From assembly GCF_014332515.1 (NCBI RefSeq), contig NZ_VFSD01000011.1, forward strand, positions 1 through 64,000: a stretch of 64,000 nucleotides of DNA, written 5' to 3'. Source of the stretch: Pontibacter beigongshangensis. GTDB taxonomy: Bacteria; Bacteroidota; Bacteroidia; Cytophagales; Hymenobacteraceae. This document shows positions 25,961 to 34,685 of this stretch, piece by piece (position 1 is the first letter of the stretch; every line of letters starts with the position of its first letter). The position numbers were made by a program, and so were the translations under genes. A model generated the notes under the pieces. That model ran no database searches and was not told the origin of the DNA. It worked only from the letters and a program-made list of their open reading frames with translations.

Positions 25961-25993
25961 GCCTTTGGAGGGCCTTTTTCATTCAAATAATTC
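25961..25993 (-). repeat. family A repeat, copy 11
   Basis: CCTTTGGAGGGCC, T-run, CATTCAAATAATTC, between divergent genes. No tail. Confidence 0.75.
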
Positions 25994-26171
25994 ATGCCTG
26001 ACTTAACAGCTATCTATTATCTGAACAATTTTTATGGCATGAGAAATCATGAAATTCTAACGCCATAGCCGCATAAGATAAATTATTCTTGCCATAAACC
26101 TAACTATTGTTTGTTATTATTTGTAATTTCAGGATACCCGCTGCATATAATGCATTACCTCTGCAAACATC

Positions 26172-27803
26172 ATGGCACAGAAAATAAAACACTGGCTCAT
26201 CTGCTTTACCCTTGCAGCTATTTTTACTAACCCGGTAGTAGCGCAGGCTCCTCCCTTGGTTGAGGCGGCAGAACACGCCATGATGAGAGCTTCGCAGTAC
26301 ATGGTGGAAAAAGTGAGCACCAACGGCGGCTATGTGTGGTTTTATCTGCCGGATTTTTCGCGGCGCTGGGGCGAGATGGAAGCCTACAAAACCATGGTGT
26401 GGCTGCAGGGGCCTGGCACCGTTAGTATGGGGCACACCTTTCTGGATGCTTACGCGGCCACTGGCGACGAGCACTACTACCAGGCGGCAGCCAAAGCAGC
26501 GGCGGCCATTGTGTGGGGACAAAGCAAAGAAGGGGGCTGGAACTACATGATCGACTTTGCCGGCGACCGATCGCTGAAGCAGTGGTACAACACCATCGGC
26601 AAAAACGGCTGGCGCCTGGAGGAGTTTCAACACTATTATGCCAACGCTACTTTCGACGACGACAATACTACCGATGCGGCCCGGTTCCTGCTGCGAATGT
26701 ACCTCACTAAGCTGGCCCCCGAATACAAACCGCCTGTAGACAAAGCAATCAATTTTATCCTGGAAAGCCAGTACCCACTTGGCGGCTGGCCGCAGCGCTA
26801 TCCGCTCAAGTACGATTTCAACAAAAACGGCCTCCCGGACTACACTTCTTTTTTTACTTTTAACGACGATGTGATCTGGGAAAACATCAACTTCCTGATG
26901 CAGTGCTACCTGACTCTGGGCGAAGAGCGTTTGCTGGATCCTATACAGCGGGGCATGAATTTTTACCTGATCTCGCAACATAGCAGCGGTGGCTGGGCCC
27001 AGCAATACAACATGAACCTGGAACCCGCCGGTGCCCGCACCTATGAGCCTCCCATGCTACTGCCCACCACTACCTACAGCAACATAATGCTCCTGCTCCA
27101 CTTTTATGAGTACACCGGCGAGTCGAAATACCTGACCCCGATTCCGGATGCCTTAGCCTGGCTGGAGAAAACCCGGCTGCCTGAAAACATGACGGAGAAC
27201 AACCAGTACTCCCATCCTACGTTTGTAGAGATCGGAACCAACAAGCCTGTGTTCGTGCACCGCAAGGGATCTAATGTAAAGCACGGCTACTACTATTACG
27301 ACTACAATGATAAGAACCTGCTAGCGCACTACCGCGGCAAAAAGACGTTAGATCTGGACCGCCTGAAAGCCGAGTTTAAGCGGGTTAAAACCTTATCGCC
27401 GGAAGAAGCCACCAAAAACTCACCGCTAAAGGTAGCAGCCTTTGCAGAGGCAGGCACACCGCAGACCTTCTATAGCCTGAACCGCTCCTCCTCCAGCCAG
27501 GCACCCACCGAAGCGCAGGTGAACGAGATCATAGCGGCGCTCGACGACCAGAACCGTTGGCTCGTAAAGCACGCCACCATCAGTAACCCTTACCACGGCG
27601 AAGGACAAAAGATAGAGCCAACAGACGAGTACGGAGCTGCCTTTGTAGGCGACGAAACAGACACTTCGCCGTTTAAAGACACCTCCGACCAGGAATATAT
27701 CTCAACCCAGGCCTTTATACGGAACATGAGCCAGCTAATTAACTACGTGAAGACTAATAAGGGCCACATGAAGGCAAGTGCCGGCTTAAAGGCGGGTGGG
27801 TGA
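26172..27803 (+). CDS. pectate lyase, PL10 family
   Basis: Cleaves polygalacturonate by beta-elimination. The 543-residue protein has a signal peptide (cleaved near VVAQA, residue 26) and an alpha/alpha-toroid lyase domain with ATFDDDNTTDAARFLL, ILESQYPLGGWPQRYPL, FTFNDDVIWENINFL and SSGGWAQQYNMNLEP, segments typical of Pec_lyase. The N-terminal 100 residues and the C-terminal 150 residues extend beyond the usual PL10 core. It stands alone rather than in a SusCD locus. A periplasmic or secreted location is expected. Confidence 0.85.
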   Translation: MAQKIKHWLICFTLAAIFTNPVVAQAPPLVEAAEHAMMRASQYMVEKVSTNGGYVWFYLPDFSRRWGEMEAYKTMVWLQGPGTVSMGHTFLDAYAATGDEHYYQAAAKAAAAIVWGQSKEGGWNYMIDFAGDRSLKQWYNTIGKNGWRLEEFQHYYANATFDDDNTTDAARFLLRMYLTKLAPEYKPPVDKAINFILESQYPLGGWPQRYPLKYDFNKNGLPDYTSFFTFNDDVIWENINFLMQCYLTLGEERLLDPIQRGMNFYLISQHSSGGWAQQYNMNLEPAGARTYEPPMLLPTTTYSNIMLLLHFYEYTGESKYLTPIPDALAWLEKTRLPENMTENNQYSHPTFVEIGTNKPVFVHRKGSNVKHGYYYYDYNDKNLLAHYRGKKTLDLDRLKAEFKRVKTLSPEEATKNSPLKVAAFAEAGTPQTFYSLNRSSSSQAPTEAQVNEIIAALDDQNRWLVKHATISNPYHGEGQKIEPTDEYGAAFVGDETDTSPFKDTSDQEYISTQAFIRNMSQLINYVKTNKGHMKASAGLKAGG

Positions 27804-27903
27804 GCGGGAACCTTGTCGTGGACTTAAGAAAAACAACGATCACTTTCGTCTCAACGGCAGGAGAAATAACAGTGAACGTTGTGCTCGTTAGCTGATCCTA
27901 TAC

Positions 27904-27938
27904 CGACCTCTGGAAGGCCAAAATCATTAGAATAATTC
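27904..27938 (-). repeat. family A repeat, copy 12
   Basis: ACCTCTGGAAGGCC, AAAATCATTAGAATAATTC, between convergent genes. No tail. Confidence 0.75.
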
Positions 27939-27970
27939 ACTTTAGGCAGGCTTCCTCTTTTATAAAACAA

Positions 27971-28004
27971 AAACCGCCGCAGCTAATATTAGCTGCGGCG
28001 GTTT
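27971..28004. terminator. bidirectional terminator of pectate lyase and uvrB
   Basis: Perfect 34-bp palindrome (arms 27971-27987 and 27988-28004), CCGCCGCAGCTAAT/ATTAGCTGCGGCGG, with A- and T-runs at its edges. Confidence 0.88.
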
Positions 28005-28020
28005 TATAAAGTACTCACCC

Positions 28021-30048
28021 TTAATCCCGCTTCGACTTGAGCAGCTTCCGTAAATCGGCCAGCTCGTCGCGGTACTTGGCGGCTTGCAGGAAATCGAGGT
28101 CTTTGGCGGCTGCTTCCATCTGCTTCTCGGTCTTTTTGATGAGCTTTTCCAGTTCGTCGCGCTTCATGGTCTGCACGATCGGTTCTGCCGCCAGCGTCAC
28201 CTCTTCGGGACCAACGTACATTTTCACTTCCCGCTTCCGCATATCGGCCACAGATGTCTGCTCGTGAATCTCGTTCCTCGACTTCAGAATGGTGCGCGGT
28301 GTTATGCCGTGCTCCTCGTTGTAAGCCATCTGGGTGGCGCGGCGGCGATTCGTTTCGTCGATGGCGCGCTGCATAGAGCCGGTCATGCGGTCGGCGTACA
28401 TAATTACCCGGCCGCCAGAGTTACGGGCAGCGCGGCCCATGGTCTGGATGAGCGAGCGCTGGTCGCGCAGGAAACCTTCTTTGTCGGCATCCAGAATAGC
28501 CACCAGGCTTACCTCCGGCAGGTCCAGCCCCTCACGGAGCAGGTTCACACCGATCAGCACATCTATATCGCCCATGCGCAGTTCCCGCAGTATTTCTACC
28601 CGGTCGAGCGTTTTTACTTCAGAGTGCAGGTATTTTACCTTTATGTTGAGGCGCTCGAGGTACTTGCACAGCTCTTCAGACATCCGCTTGGTGAGGGTAG
28701 TCACGAGTACCCGCTCGTTTCGTTTAATGCGTTCGTCTATTTCATCGAGCAGGTCATCTACCTGATTGGCGCTTGGGCGCACGTCTATTTCCGGATCGAG
28801 CAGGCCGGTGGGGCGTATGATCTGCTCCACCACCACGCCTTCCGACTTCTGAATTTCGTAATCGCCGGGCGTGGCGCTTACAAATACTACCTGGTGCATC
28901 ACGCTCTCAAACTCGTTGAAGGTGAGCGGGCGGTTGTCCATGGCCGCCGGAAGCCGGAAGCCATATTCTACCAGCGCCACCTTGCGGGAGCGGTCGCCGC
29001 CCCACATGGCCCGCACCTGCGGTATGGTTACGTGGCTCTCGTCTATCACCATCAGGAAATCGTCCGGGAAATAATCGAGGAGGCAGAAGGGGCGCGCTCC
29101 GGGAGCCCGACGGTCGAAGTAGCGGGAGTAGTTCTCGATGCCGGAGCAGTAACCCAGCTCACGGATCATCTCAAGGTCGAACTCGGTGCGCTCTTTAATG
29201 CGTTTGGCTTCTACGGGTCGGTCTTCTTTCAGGAAATACTCGTGCTGCGCCACCATGTCGAACTGGATCTCACTGATAGCCTGGTTCAGGGTATCTTTGC
29301 CCGTTACGAAGAGGTTGGCCGGGTAAAGCGTAATAGCCTGTTCATCGGAAAGCTTTTTGCCCGAAGCCGGGTCGATGCGGTGAATCTGCTCCAGCTCATC
29401 GCCAAAGAAGTAGAGGCGGTAGGCAAAGTCGGCATAGGCCGGGTAAATATCTACTGTGTCGCCCTTTACCCGGAATGTTCCACGTGTGAACTCGGCTTCG
29501 GTGCGGCTGTAGAGAATCTGCACAAAGGTGTAGAGCAGGTTGTTTCGGCTGAACCGCTGCCCCGGCGCCAGGTGCAGCACATTTTTGCCAAACTCCTCGG
29601 GGTTGCCAATACCGTAGATGCACGACACCGAGGCCACCACAATCACGTCGCGCCTGCCCGACAGCAGCGCTGAGGTAGTATGCAGCCGCAGCTTCTCGAT
29701 CTCCTCGTTTATGGCCAGATCTTTTTCTATGAACACATCCGAAGAAGCAATATAGGCCTCCGGCTGGTAGTAGTCGTAGTACGAGATAAAATACTCTACG
29801 GCATTATTTGGGAAGAACTGCTTGAACTCACCGTACAGCTGCGCTGCCAGCGTTTTGTTATGGCAAAGCACCAGTGTCGGCTTTTCTACGTTTTTGATCA
29901 CGTTGGCCATGGTAAAGGTCTTACCAGTGCCAGTGGCACCCAGCAACACCTGCGCATGCTCTCCGCGGTTTAACCCCTCCGTGAGTTGGGCGATGGCTTT
30001 GGGCTGGTCGCCGGTTGGCTGAAATTCTGATGTTAGCTGAAAATTCAT
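28021..30048 (-). CDS. uvrB: excinuclease ABC subunit UvrB
   Basis: Damage-verification helicase of nucleotide excision repair; loads onto DNA from UvrA and recruits UvrC. The 675-residue protein is full length. It has Walker A GATGTGKT (residues 38-45), the beta-hairpin region around YYDYYQPEAYI, DESHVTIPQ (Walker B type), helicase motifs LREGLDLPEVSLVAILDADKEGFLR and QTMGRAARN, and a C-terminal UVR domain (DELEKLIKKTEKQMEAAAKDLDFLQAAKYRDEL, given here in part as DFLQAAKYRDEL) that contacts UvrC. Single-gene unit. Confidence 0.98.
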   Translation of the reverse strand: MNFQLTSEFQPTGDQPKAIAQLTEGLNRGEHAQVLLGATGTGKTFTMANVIKNVEKPTLVLCHNKTLAAQLYGEFKQFFPNNAVEYFISYYDYYQPEAYIASSDVFIEKDLAINEEIEKLRLHTTSALLSGRRDVIVVASVSCIYGIGNPEEFGKNVLHLAPGQRFSRNNLLYTFVQILYSRTEAEFTRGTFRVKGDTVDIYPAYADFAYRLYFFGDELEQIHRIDPASGKKLSDEQAITLYPANLFVTGKDTLNQAISEIQFDMVAQHEYFLKEDRPVEAKRIKERTEFDLEMIRELGYCSGIENYSRYFDRRAPGARPFCLLDYFPDDFLMVIDESHVTIPQVRAMWGGDRSRKVALVEYGFRLPAAMDNRPLTFNEFESVMHQVVFVSATPGDYEIQKSEGVVVEQIIRPTGLLDPEIDVRPSANQVDDLLDEIDERIKRNERVLVTTLTKRMSEELCKYLERLNIKVKYLHSEVKTLDRVEILRELRMGDIDVLIGVNLLREGLDLPEVSLVAILDADKEGFLRDQRSLIQTMGRAARNSGGRVIMYADRMTGSMQRAIDETNRRRATQMAYNEEHGITPRTILKSRNEIHEQTSVADMRKREVKMYVGPEEVTLAAEPIVQTMKRDELEKLIKKTEKQMEAAAKDLDFLQAAKYRDELADLRKLLKSKRD

Positions 30049-30303
30049 GCGTTGTTTTTACGGATTGTAAAGACTGTAAAGATAGACTATAACACCAATA
30101 GGTGCAGGTAAGTTTAGCTTTTGCTACTGTTTATGCTAAAATGATTAGCGGGAAGAATGGCACACTTAGTATTTCGCCTGTTTATGTTCAGAAACGTCAT
30201 CACCTTGTAAACTGATTGCCCTGAGAGCTTCCCATTGCCCAACTCCTCCATATAAATTATTTCCGGGCAAACAGGTATGACAGCATGAGGTAAGTGTTTT
30301 TAT

Positions 30304-30345
30304 CAATTATTCCAATGATTTTGCCCCTCCGGAGGTTCTGCTGCT
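30304..30345 (+). repeat. family A repeat, copy 13
   Basis: AATTATTCCAATGATTTTG, CCCCTCCGGAGG, TTCTGCTGCT. The first 30 bases match copy 15 (30717-30764, inverted) without a mismatch. Confidence 0.85.
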
Positions 30346-30550
30346 AAGCTTCCTGTAATACGAGTTCAAGGTAAGTTATGCACCTATTGTGTACAACAGC
30401 TGCCCCCTCGACCGGTCACCTCCTTTCTGCCTGCCATCTTCAGAATGTTACAAGTTTTGGGTACTTTCTGGGAACGGGTACTGGCAGAAAAATTCAGGGC
30501 TCTTTTTCCAGGATGGAGCTTCGATATTTTTCCATGAGGGATTACATCCA

Positions 30551-30583
30551 TCGGGAGGGCTTTTTATCTGTTTAAAATTATTG
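30551..30583 (-). repeat. family A repeat, degenerate
   Basis: TCGGGAGGGC, T-run, then TTTAAAATTATTG; only the core and AT end are recognisable. Confidence 0.35.
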
Positions 30584-30628
30584 CGTCGGATCAGTTAATC
30601 AGTTGTTCCTTACCTGCAGCAAAGAAAA

Positions 30629-30653
30629 AGCCTGCCGATAACTGGCAGGCCTT
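30629..30653 (-). terminator. terminator of the downstream-facing lipoprotein gene(s)
   Basis: GCCTGCC and GGCAGGC pair around a 7-base loop; on the minus strand the stem is followed by TTTTTCTTT. It can end transcription from the genes starting at 31255. Confidence 0.75.
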
Positions 30654-30716
30654 CTGAAAAACACTATCCTAATCAACAAAAAGATCGATAACTGCACCAC
30701 CAGGTTTTGTTTAAAC

Positions 30717-30764
30717 CAGCAGCAGCTCTTAAGTCTCCGGAGGGGCAAAATCATTGGAATAATT
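30717..30764 (-). repeat. family A repeat, copy 15
   Basis: CAGCAGCAGC tail, CTCCGGAGGGGC core, AAAATCATTGGAATAATT. It is the exact inverted partner of copy 13 over the terminal 30 bases. Confidence 0.85.
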
Positions 30765-30808
30765 TAATTGCAGTGCCTGCCACACCTGCTACTTAACTAC
30801 CGGCCTGG

Positions 30809-31255
30809 TTAGGCAAGACAGCGTCCAAGTTTAGACAGAAGGCGGTTACCACGTGAAACAGTGGCTTCGGGTTCCGCACAATTTCCGGAGCCGCAGGCAC
30901 ATACCTGCACCACCCTTACAGCCGGATACATAACAGAAGTAGCCACGCAGCGGGGACTATATTCACCGTTCAGCTCCAGTGCCACCTCTATCCGGATGCC
31001 TTGCAGCCTGTAGGCAGCGGGCAGGTTGTCTGTTGTTACCAAACCGCCCTGAATCTGGCCCACAAAGCGGTTGCTCTGCAGGCCGGACGCCTGGTTATCG
31101 TTTAGCAGGCGCAACACGTACCAGCCGGTTTCGCAGTCAGCCCCTACCACCTCTGCCTGCACACAAGCAACAGGCACCGGTTCCTCCCCCGAACAACTGA
31201 TTGCCAGCAGCGACAAGCAGAGGAAGATAAGCGCAAGGTAAAAGGCAGGTTTCAT
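30809..31255 (-). CDS. hypothetical Cys-containing lipoprotein
   Basis: A 148-residue lipoprotein. MKPAFYLALIFLCLSLLAISC is a signal peptide with lipobox (Cys21), cut here as LLAISC. The mature part has paired cysteines (CVQAEVVGADC, VQVCACGSGNC, RCLA at the end) suggesting disulfide bonds. No family was recognised. The inner ATG at 31255 is chosen because a frame extension to 31333 would bury the signal peptide. It lies 100 bases after another lipoprotein gene on the same strand. Confidence 0.65.
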   Translation of the reverse strand: MKPAFYLALIFLCLSLLAISCSGEEPVPVACVQAEVVGADCETGWYVLRLLNDNQASGLQSNRFVGQIQGGLVTTDNLPAAYRLQGIRIEVALELNGEYSPRCVATSVMYPAVRVVQVCACGSGNCAEPEATVSRGNRLLSKLGRCLA

Positions 31256-31355
31256 AGTTTTAGGTTGTACTAAAGGCGCAAAAAAATTCAGGTAACGCAT
31301 AGGAAAACATCCGACATGAACCTGTCGCCGCATGGCAACTGCTGGTAGATCAGGT

Positions 31356-31808
31356 TTATCGGTACAGGTAATACGAATCGGTAAAAACTGCTTTCGGGTC
31401 CTGGCCGGTAAACGAGTTCTTCAGCACCAGTTTCTTGTCCTTTGCTTCTTTTATCTCGAAGTAACCCACCCAGGCGCCCGAACTGAGCACGATAGTGCCC
31501 GGGTTATAGTGGTAATTTACTTTATAGGCACTGCGGTACGTTTTGTTGTAATAGTCTAACCGCATCAGAAAAGCGCTGTCGGCCCTGAACTCAAAGTAAT
31601 CGGTGGGTTTGCCCTCGTAGTTTTCGGAGGTGCAGTTACGGTCTCGGCAGAGCTCCGACTCGATCCGCTCTATGTTCCACCTGCCGTGCAGGGTCGTCTG
31701 CATTTCTTCGGCCAGCAGCGCCGGCCTCACATCTTCGCTCTCTAAGCATCCTGAAAGCGTCAGAAATGAAATAATAACCACGGGGAGCCAATAAGTAGTT
31801 TTATTCAT
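31356..31808 (-). CDS. lipocalin-like lipoprotein, hypothetical
   Basis: A 150-residue lipoprotein with lipobox LSGC (Cys20). The segment LHGRWNIERIESELC followed by repeated short beta strands (DYFEFRADSAFLMRL, TIVLSSGAW, KKLVLKNSF) resembles the lipocalin-like small lipoproteins common in Bacteroidota (G-x-W near the N-terminus). The fold is inferred. The start at 31808 is the ATG directly before the signal peptide. Likely outer-membrane or periplasmic. Confidence 0.65.
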   Translation of the reverse strand: MNKTTYWLPVVIISFLTLSGCLESEDVRPALLAEEMQTTLHGRWNIERIESELCRDRNCTSENYEGKPTDYFEFRADSAFLMRLDYYNKTYRSAYKVNYHYNPGTIVLSSGAWVGYFEIKEAKDKKLVLKNSFTGQDPKAVFTDSYYLYR

Positions 31809-31945
31809 GGTATTGCCGCAAGGGTTAATTACGGTTGGTTTATGTTGCGCTGATTTGGGCATTTTTATGAAGTAACAGTCACGAAAAGGCTGCCGCCTCC
31901 CCATCAGCCCCTGGCGTGCTGGGAAGTACTTGCCGACGGCTGCGA

Positions 31946-32059
31946 TCAGCCTGCCCGCAAGACCGAATAAAGCAGGAGAGCCAACAGCAGGAACCAGCCC
32001 AGCAGGTTTATGTTCGCGGCCTCTGCCAGTGCGGCAAAAGAGTTAAGGATCGTTTTCAT
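31946..32059 (-). CDS. putative small membrane protein
   Basis: A 37-codon frame, MKTILNSFAALAEAANINLL..., with one strong membrane helix (about residues 19-33) and a short basic end. It starts 73 bases after the stop of the beta-barrel protein gene on the same strand, so it could be the last gene of that operon. No homologue is known to me, and no good ribosome binding site is visible; it is a candidate only. Confidence 0.35.
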   Translation of the reverse strand: MKTILNSFAALAEAANINLLGWFLLLALLLYSVLRAG

Positions 32060-32132
32060 GGCTGTGAACGCATTACTTACTACTTATACGATTCAGTTTC
32101 GGGCCTACTGGTTGCAAGGCCCGAAGAAAATT

Positions 32133-33776
32133 TTATTTTTCGCCCTGGCCCAGCAGGTACTGCACGCCCAGGTTCACGCCAATGGAGTAGGGTTTGCCTT
32201 GGGGTGCCAGGGCCTGGTCGGGGTTGGCCAGCATAGAGCTCAGGTAGCTGCGGAACTCCGGCCCTGCCACGATCATCACCGACTCGGATATTTGCTTGCC
32301 CACCCCCATGCCTATGTTGGTAGAGAACTGCACTTTCCGGAAAGGCGACACTTCCTCCTTGTTGTCGTAGCTGAAAGACGGCACTTTATCGGAGCCTGTC
32401 GTGATTCTGCTTTCTGTCAGGAAGTTGGCTGCCAGGGCCCCGGAGGCATACCAGCGCCAGCCCCTGTTGCCGATCTTGCCTTCGTACTGCAGGCCGAGCG
32501 GCACCGATATCTGCCGGTACTGGTAGTTTACATAAAACGGGCTTGTCTGCTCCACGGCAATCGAATCAGGAGAGAACCCGTTTGTAAGCGATGGCATAAA
32601 GATGGTAGAAACAAGTTCATAAGGCTCGCGGGTGGTAGGCTTAAACCAGAACTGCCTGAAAATAAAACTGGTCTTGGTGCGGGCCGAGTTTTGGATAAAC
32701 CCGATCCCCGACAGGAGCTTCAGCTTTTTGGTCAGCCGGAAACCTGCACGCACTTCCATGCCATAAGAGAATGCCGCGTCTGTATTATCATCGTATTCCT
32801 CACGGGCAGCTTCCATATTTCTGGCTGTCGAAACATCGGCTTGCGGGCCGAAAGTTGCAAAGCTGTTATAGCGTACGGCTGGCATCATCTGGTCGGGCAG
32901 GCCTATGTTCTGGTTAAAGTAAGATGGCCCGGAAGCCATTCCCACGCTCCACCTACTATTGGCAGCACTGGCAACTACCTGCTCTTTTTTAGCTGTTTTG
33001 CCAAGCGATTGCTGCAGGGCATCCTCCTTCTTCTGGTCAGTAGCAGGCATGGCTGCCAATGTCTTGTACTGTGGCTCCCCGAGCTCCTTAATCGTTTTTG
33101 GCAGCAGGACTTCCTGCTCCTCCGGCAACTTCTGCCGCACCACCACCGACTGCATTTTTGGCCGGGCACTTTCTGTATCGGGTATGGCTGGCTGTTGTAC
33201 TTTTTCCTGTGCCTCCGCAGGCTCGCCTGTACCACCAGTGGCGGCATACGCAGGCGGATTTGTGCTACCAGGCTGCTCCAGGTATGGCTGCTGCACCTCT
33301 TGCTTTGGTGTTTCTGCTGTTGCCGCCCTGGCAGGGGCTGCACCGGCCACACGGCTATCAGAACCGGCAGGCAGGGGTTTTGCGGTACGCGTGGCCGGCT
33401 GTGCGGAGGCTATGGCTTCTGCCCCTGCTGGCGCTGCGGTCTGGCTGCTTTTTGCTGGCTCTGAGGCTTCTGCGGGTGCAGCCTGCGTATTGGCATTAGC
33501 TGCAACTTGTTGCGCTGTGGCTGCTACAGGTTGCCCGGCCTGGTTACCCACCTGGTAGTACACCAAAGCACCGGCCAGCAGTAGCAGCACAAGACAAGCG
33601 GCAGCCAGTTGCCTGTACATAACGAACCGCTCCTTGTACTGGCGGTTTTCATGTACAGTAAGCTCATGGTCTATGCGCGACCAAAGGTCCGGAGCAGGCG
33701 AAGCCTCAGCGTCGTGCATCCGGCTACGGAACTGCTCTTCCAGTGATCCCCGCTCCTGTTTATTTGCTGATGACAT
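32133..33776 (-). CDS. envelope-spanning protein: anti-sigma-like N-terminus, membrane helix, long linker, C-terminal beta-barrel
   Basis: A 547-residue protein starting MSSANKQERG. Residues 1-55 are cytoplasmic-like and carry a PDLWSRIDHEL segment typical of the N-termini of proteins encoded after ECF sigma genes. One membrane helix lies at about 56-75. Residues 76-270 are Ala/Pro/Gln/Glu-rich and probably extended. Residues 275-547 are beta-rich, alternate polar and aromatic residues and end in a barrel-like strand (YSIGVNLGVQYLLGQGEK), as in outer-membrane beta-barrel family proteins. Its start lies 17 bases inside the sigma gene, implying coupled translation. A role in linking outer-membrane state to the sigma factor is inference. 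Confidence 0.8.
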   Translation of the reverse strand: MSSANKQERGSLEEQFRSRMHDAEASPAPDLWSRIDHELTVHENRQYKERFVMYRQLAAACLVLLLLAGALVYYQVGNQAGQPVAATAQQVAANANTQAAPAEASEPAKSSQTAAPAGAEAIASAQPATRTAKPLPAGSDSRVAGAAPARAATAETPKQEVQQPYLEQPGSTNPPAYAATGGTGEPAEAQEKVQQPAIPDTESARPKMQSVVVRQKLPEEQEVLLPKTIKELGEPQYKTLAAMPATDQKKEDALQQSLGKTAKKEQVVASAANSRWSVGMASGPSYFNQNIGLPDQMMPAVRYNSFATFGPQADVSTARNMEAAREEYDDNTDAAFSYGMEVRAGFRLTKKLKLLSGIGFIQNSARTKTSFIFRQFWFKPTTREPYELVSTIFMPSLTNGFSPDSIAVEQTSPFYVNYQYRQISVPLGLQYEGKIGNRGWRWYASGALAANFLTESRITTGSDKVPSFSYDNKEEVSPFRKVQFSTNIGMGVGKQISESVMIVAGPEFRSYLSSMLANPDQALAPQGKPYSIGVNLGVQYLLGQGEK

Positions 33777-34338
33777 GCTCTTTAAAGTTATGGTCCTGCC
33801 GTGCCAGCATTTGCTGTAATATGACCCTGGCACGTGAGTACTGCGATTTTGAAGTTCCTTCCGAAATACCCATCATTTCACCTATCTCCTTATGGTTGTA
33901 GCCCTCTATGGCGTACAAGTTAAACACCATCCGGTAGCGTGGGGCCAGGCTTTGGATCATGCTCATGAGCTCCTCCAGGCTATAGCCGGTCAGGTTGCAG
34001 GAGTCGGAGCTGATGCTGGCAACTTCCTCTGTTTCATGTGAAACCGTGAGCAGCGACTTCTGCCGCAAGTGTTTCAGGGCCGTGTTGATCATGATGCGCC
34101 TGATCCAGAACTCCAACGGACAATCGCGCTTAAACTTCTCGATGTTGGCAAACACCTTCACAAACCCCTCCTGCATGATATCTTCTGCCTCAAAATTGGT
34201 AGGTGCGTAACGCAGGCAAACCGCCATCATCTTTTTAGAGTACAGGTCATATAGGTCCCGTTGCACTTCCCGCTTGCCGGCAATGCACCCTTCAATGAGT
34301 TTCTCCTCGTCTGACTTTGGCCTGGTAAAAAGTTTCAA
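33760..34338 (-). CDS. RNA polymerase sigma factor, ECF subfamily
   Basis: A 192-residue ECF sigma factor: region 2 (about 27-95, with NFEAEDIMQEGFVKVFANIEKF) and region 4 (about 130-185, with YAIEGYNHKEIGEMMGISEGTSKSQYSRARVIL). The start codon is TTG; the next ATG is 36 codons in and would cut region 2. Its last 17 bases overlap the start of the membrane/beta-barrel gene, the usual arrangement of sigma and regulator. The upstream 350 bases hold no other gene. Confidence 0.92.
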   Translation of the reverse strand: MKLFTRPKSDEEKLIEGCIAGKREVQRDLYDLYSKKMMAVCLRYAPTNFEAEDIMQEGFVKVFANIEKFKRDCPLEFWIRRIMINTALKHLRQKSLLTVSHETEEVASISSDSCNLTGYSLEELMSMIQSLAPRYRMVFNLYAIEGYNHKEIGEMMGISEGTSKSQYSRARVILQQMLARQDHNFKEHVISK

Positions 34339-34685
34339 AAGCTACCTTCCTTACGACTTACACCCCTATGAGTCCTGTTCGCGACAAAGGGTTGCAAGCG
34401 AATTAAAAAAATATTCAACAGAATCCGGATTCTATGCCTGGAGTGGCATCAATAGCAGGATACACAAAGATATGAAAACGATAGGGACAACAATAATAAA
34501 TTTTGTCTTTAATTCATATTATCCTTAGGAATTATCCTATTAAACAGTTCTTATCAATTACATGATCTGATGATAATAAGGGAGATGAAACTAAAAATGC
34601 CAGACCTCATATCAGAGATCCGGCATTTTTAGTTTAGTTGCTGAAATTACAGAGTGAGTTACAGCAGGCCAGGTAGCAACTCAGG
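34339..34685. other. gap upstream of the ECF sigma gene
   Basis: AT-rich, no gene. It contains the terminator at 34588-34635 of the DUF1232 transcript's far side and presumably the sigma promoter, which could not be identified. Confidence 0.5.
34588..34635. terminator. terminator-like hairpin
   Basis: AAACTAAAAATGCC and GGCATTTTTAGTTT are exact inverted repeats, flanked by A- and T-runs. On the minus strand no gene ends to its right except the DUF1232 gene (stop at 34686), which it probably terminates. Confidence 0.75.

Larger units (their letters stand above)
30049..30808. other. gene-free gap holding a family A-bounded unit
   Basis: About 760 bases. A pair of outward-facing family A copies bounds 30304-30764, with a degenerate copy at 30551 and a terminator hairpin at 30630 inside. 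No gene is supported. Confidence 0.7.

Noticed and set aside
28084-29673. 529-codon open frame on the plus strand inside uvrB
   Set aside because: It lies wholly opposite uvrB and its product has no recognisable domain; it is a shadow of a GC-rich gene.
32010-33464. 484-codon plus-strand frame opposite the beta-barrel protein
   Set aside because: Cys/His/Leu-rich translation without motifs, opposite a gene coupled to its sigma factor.
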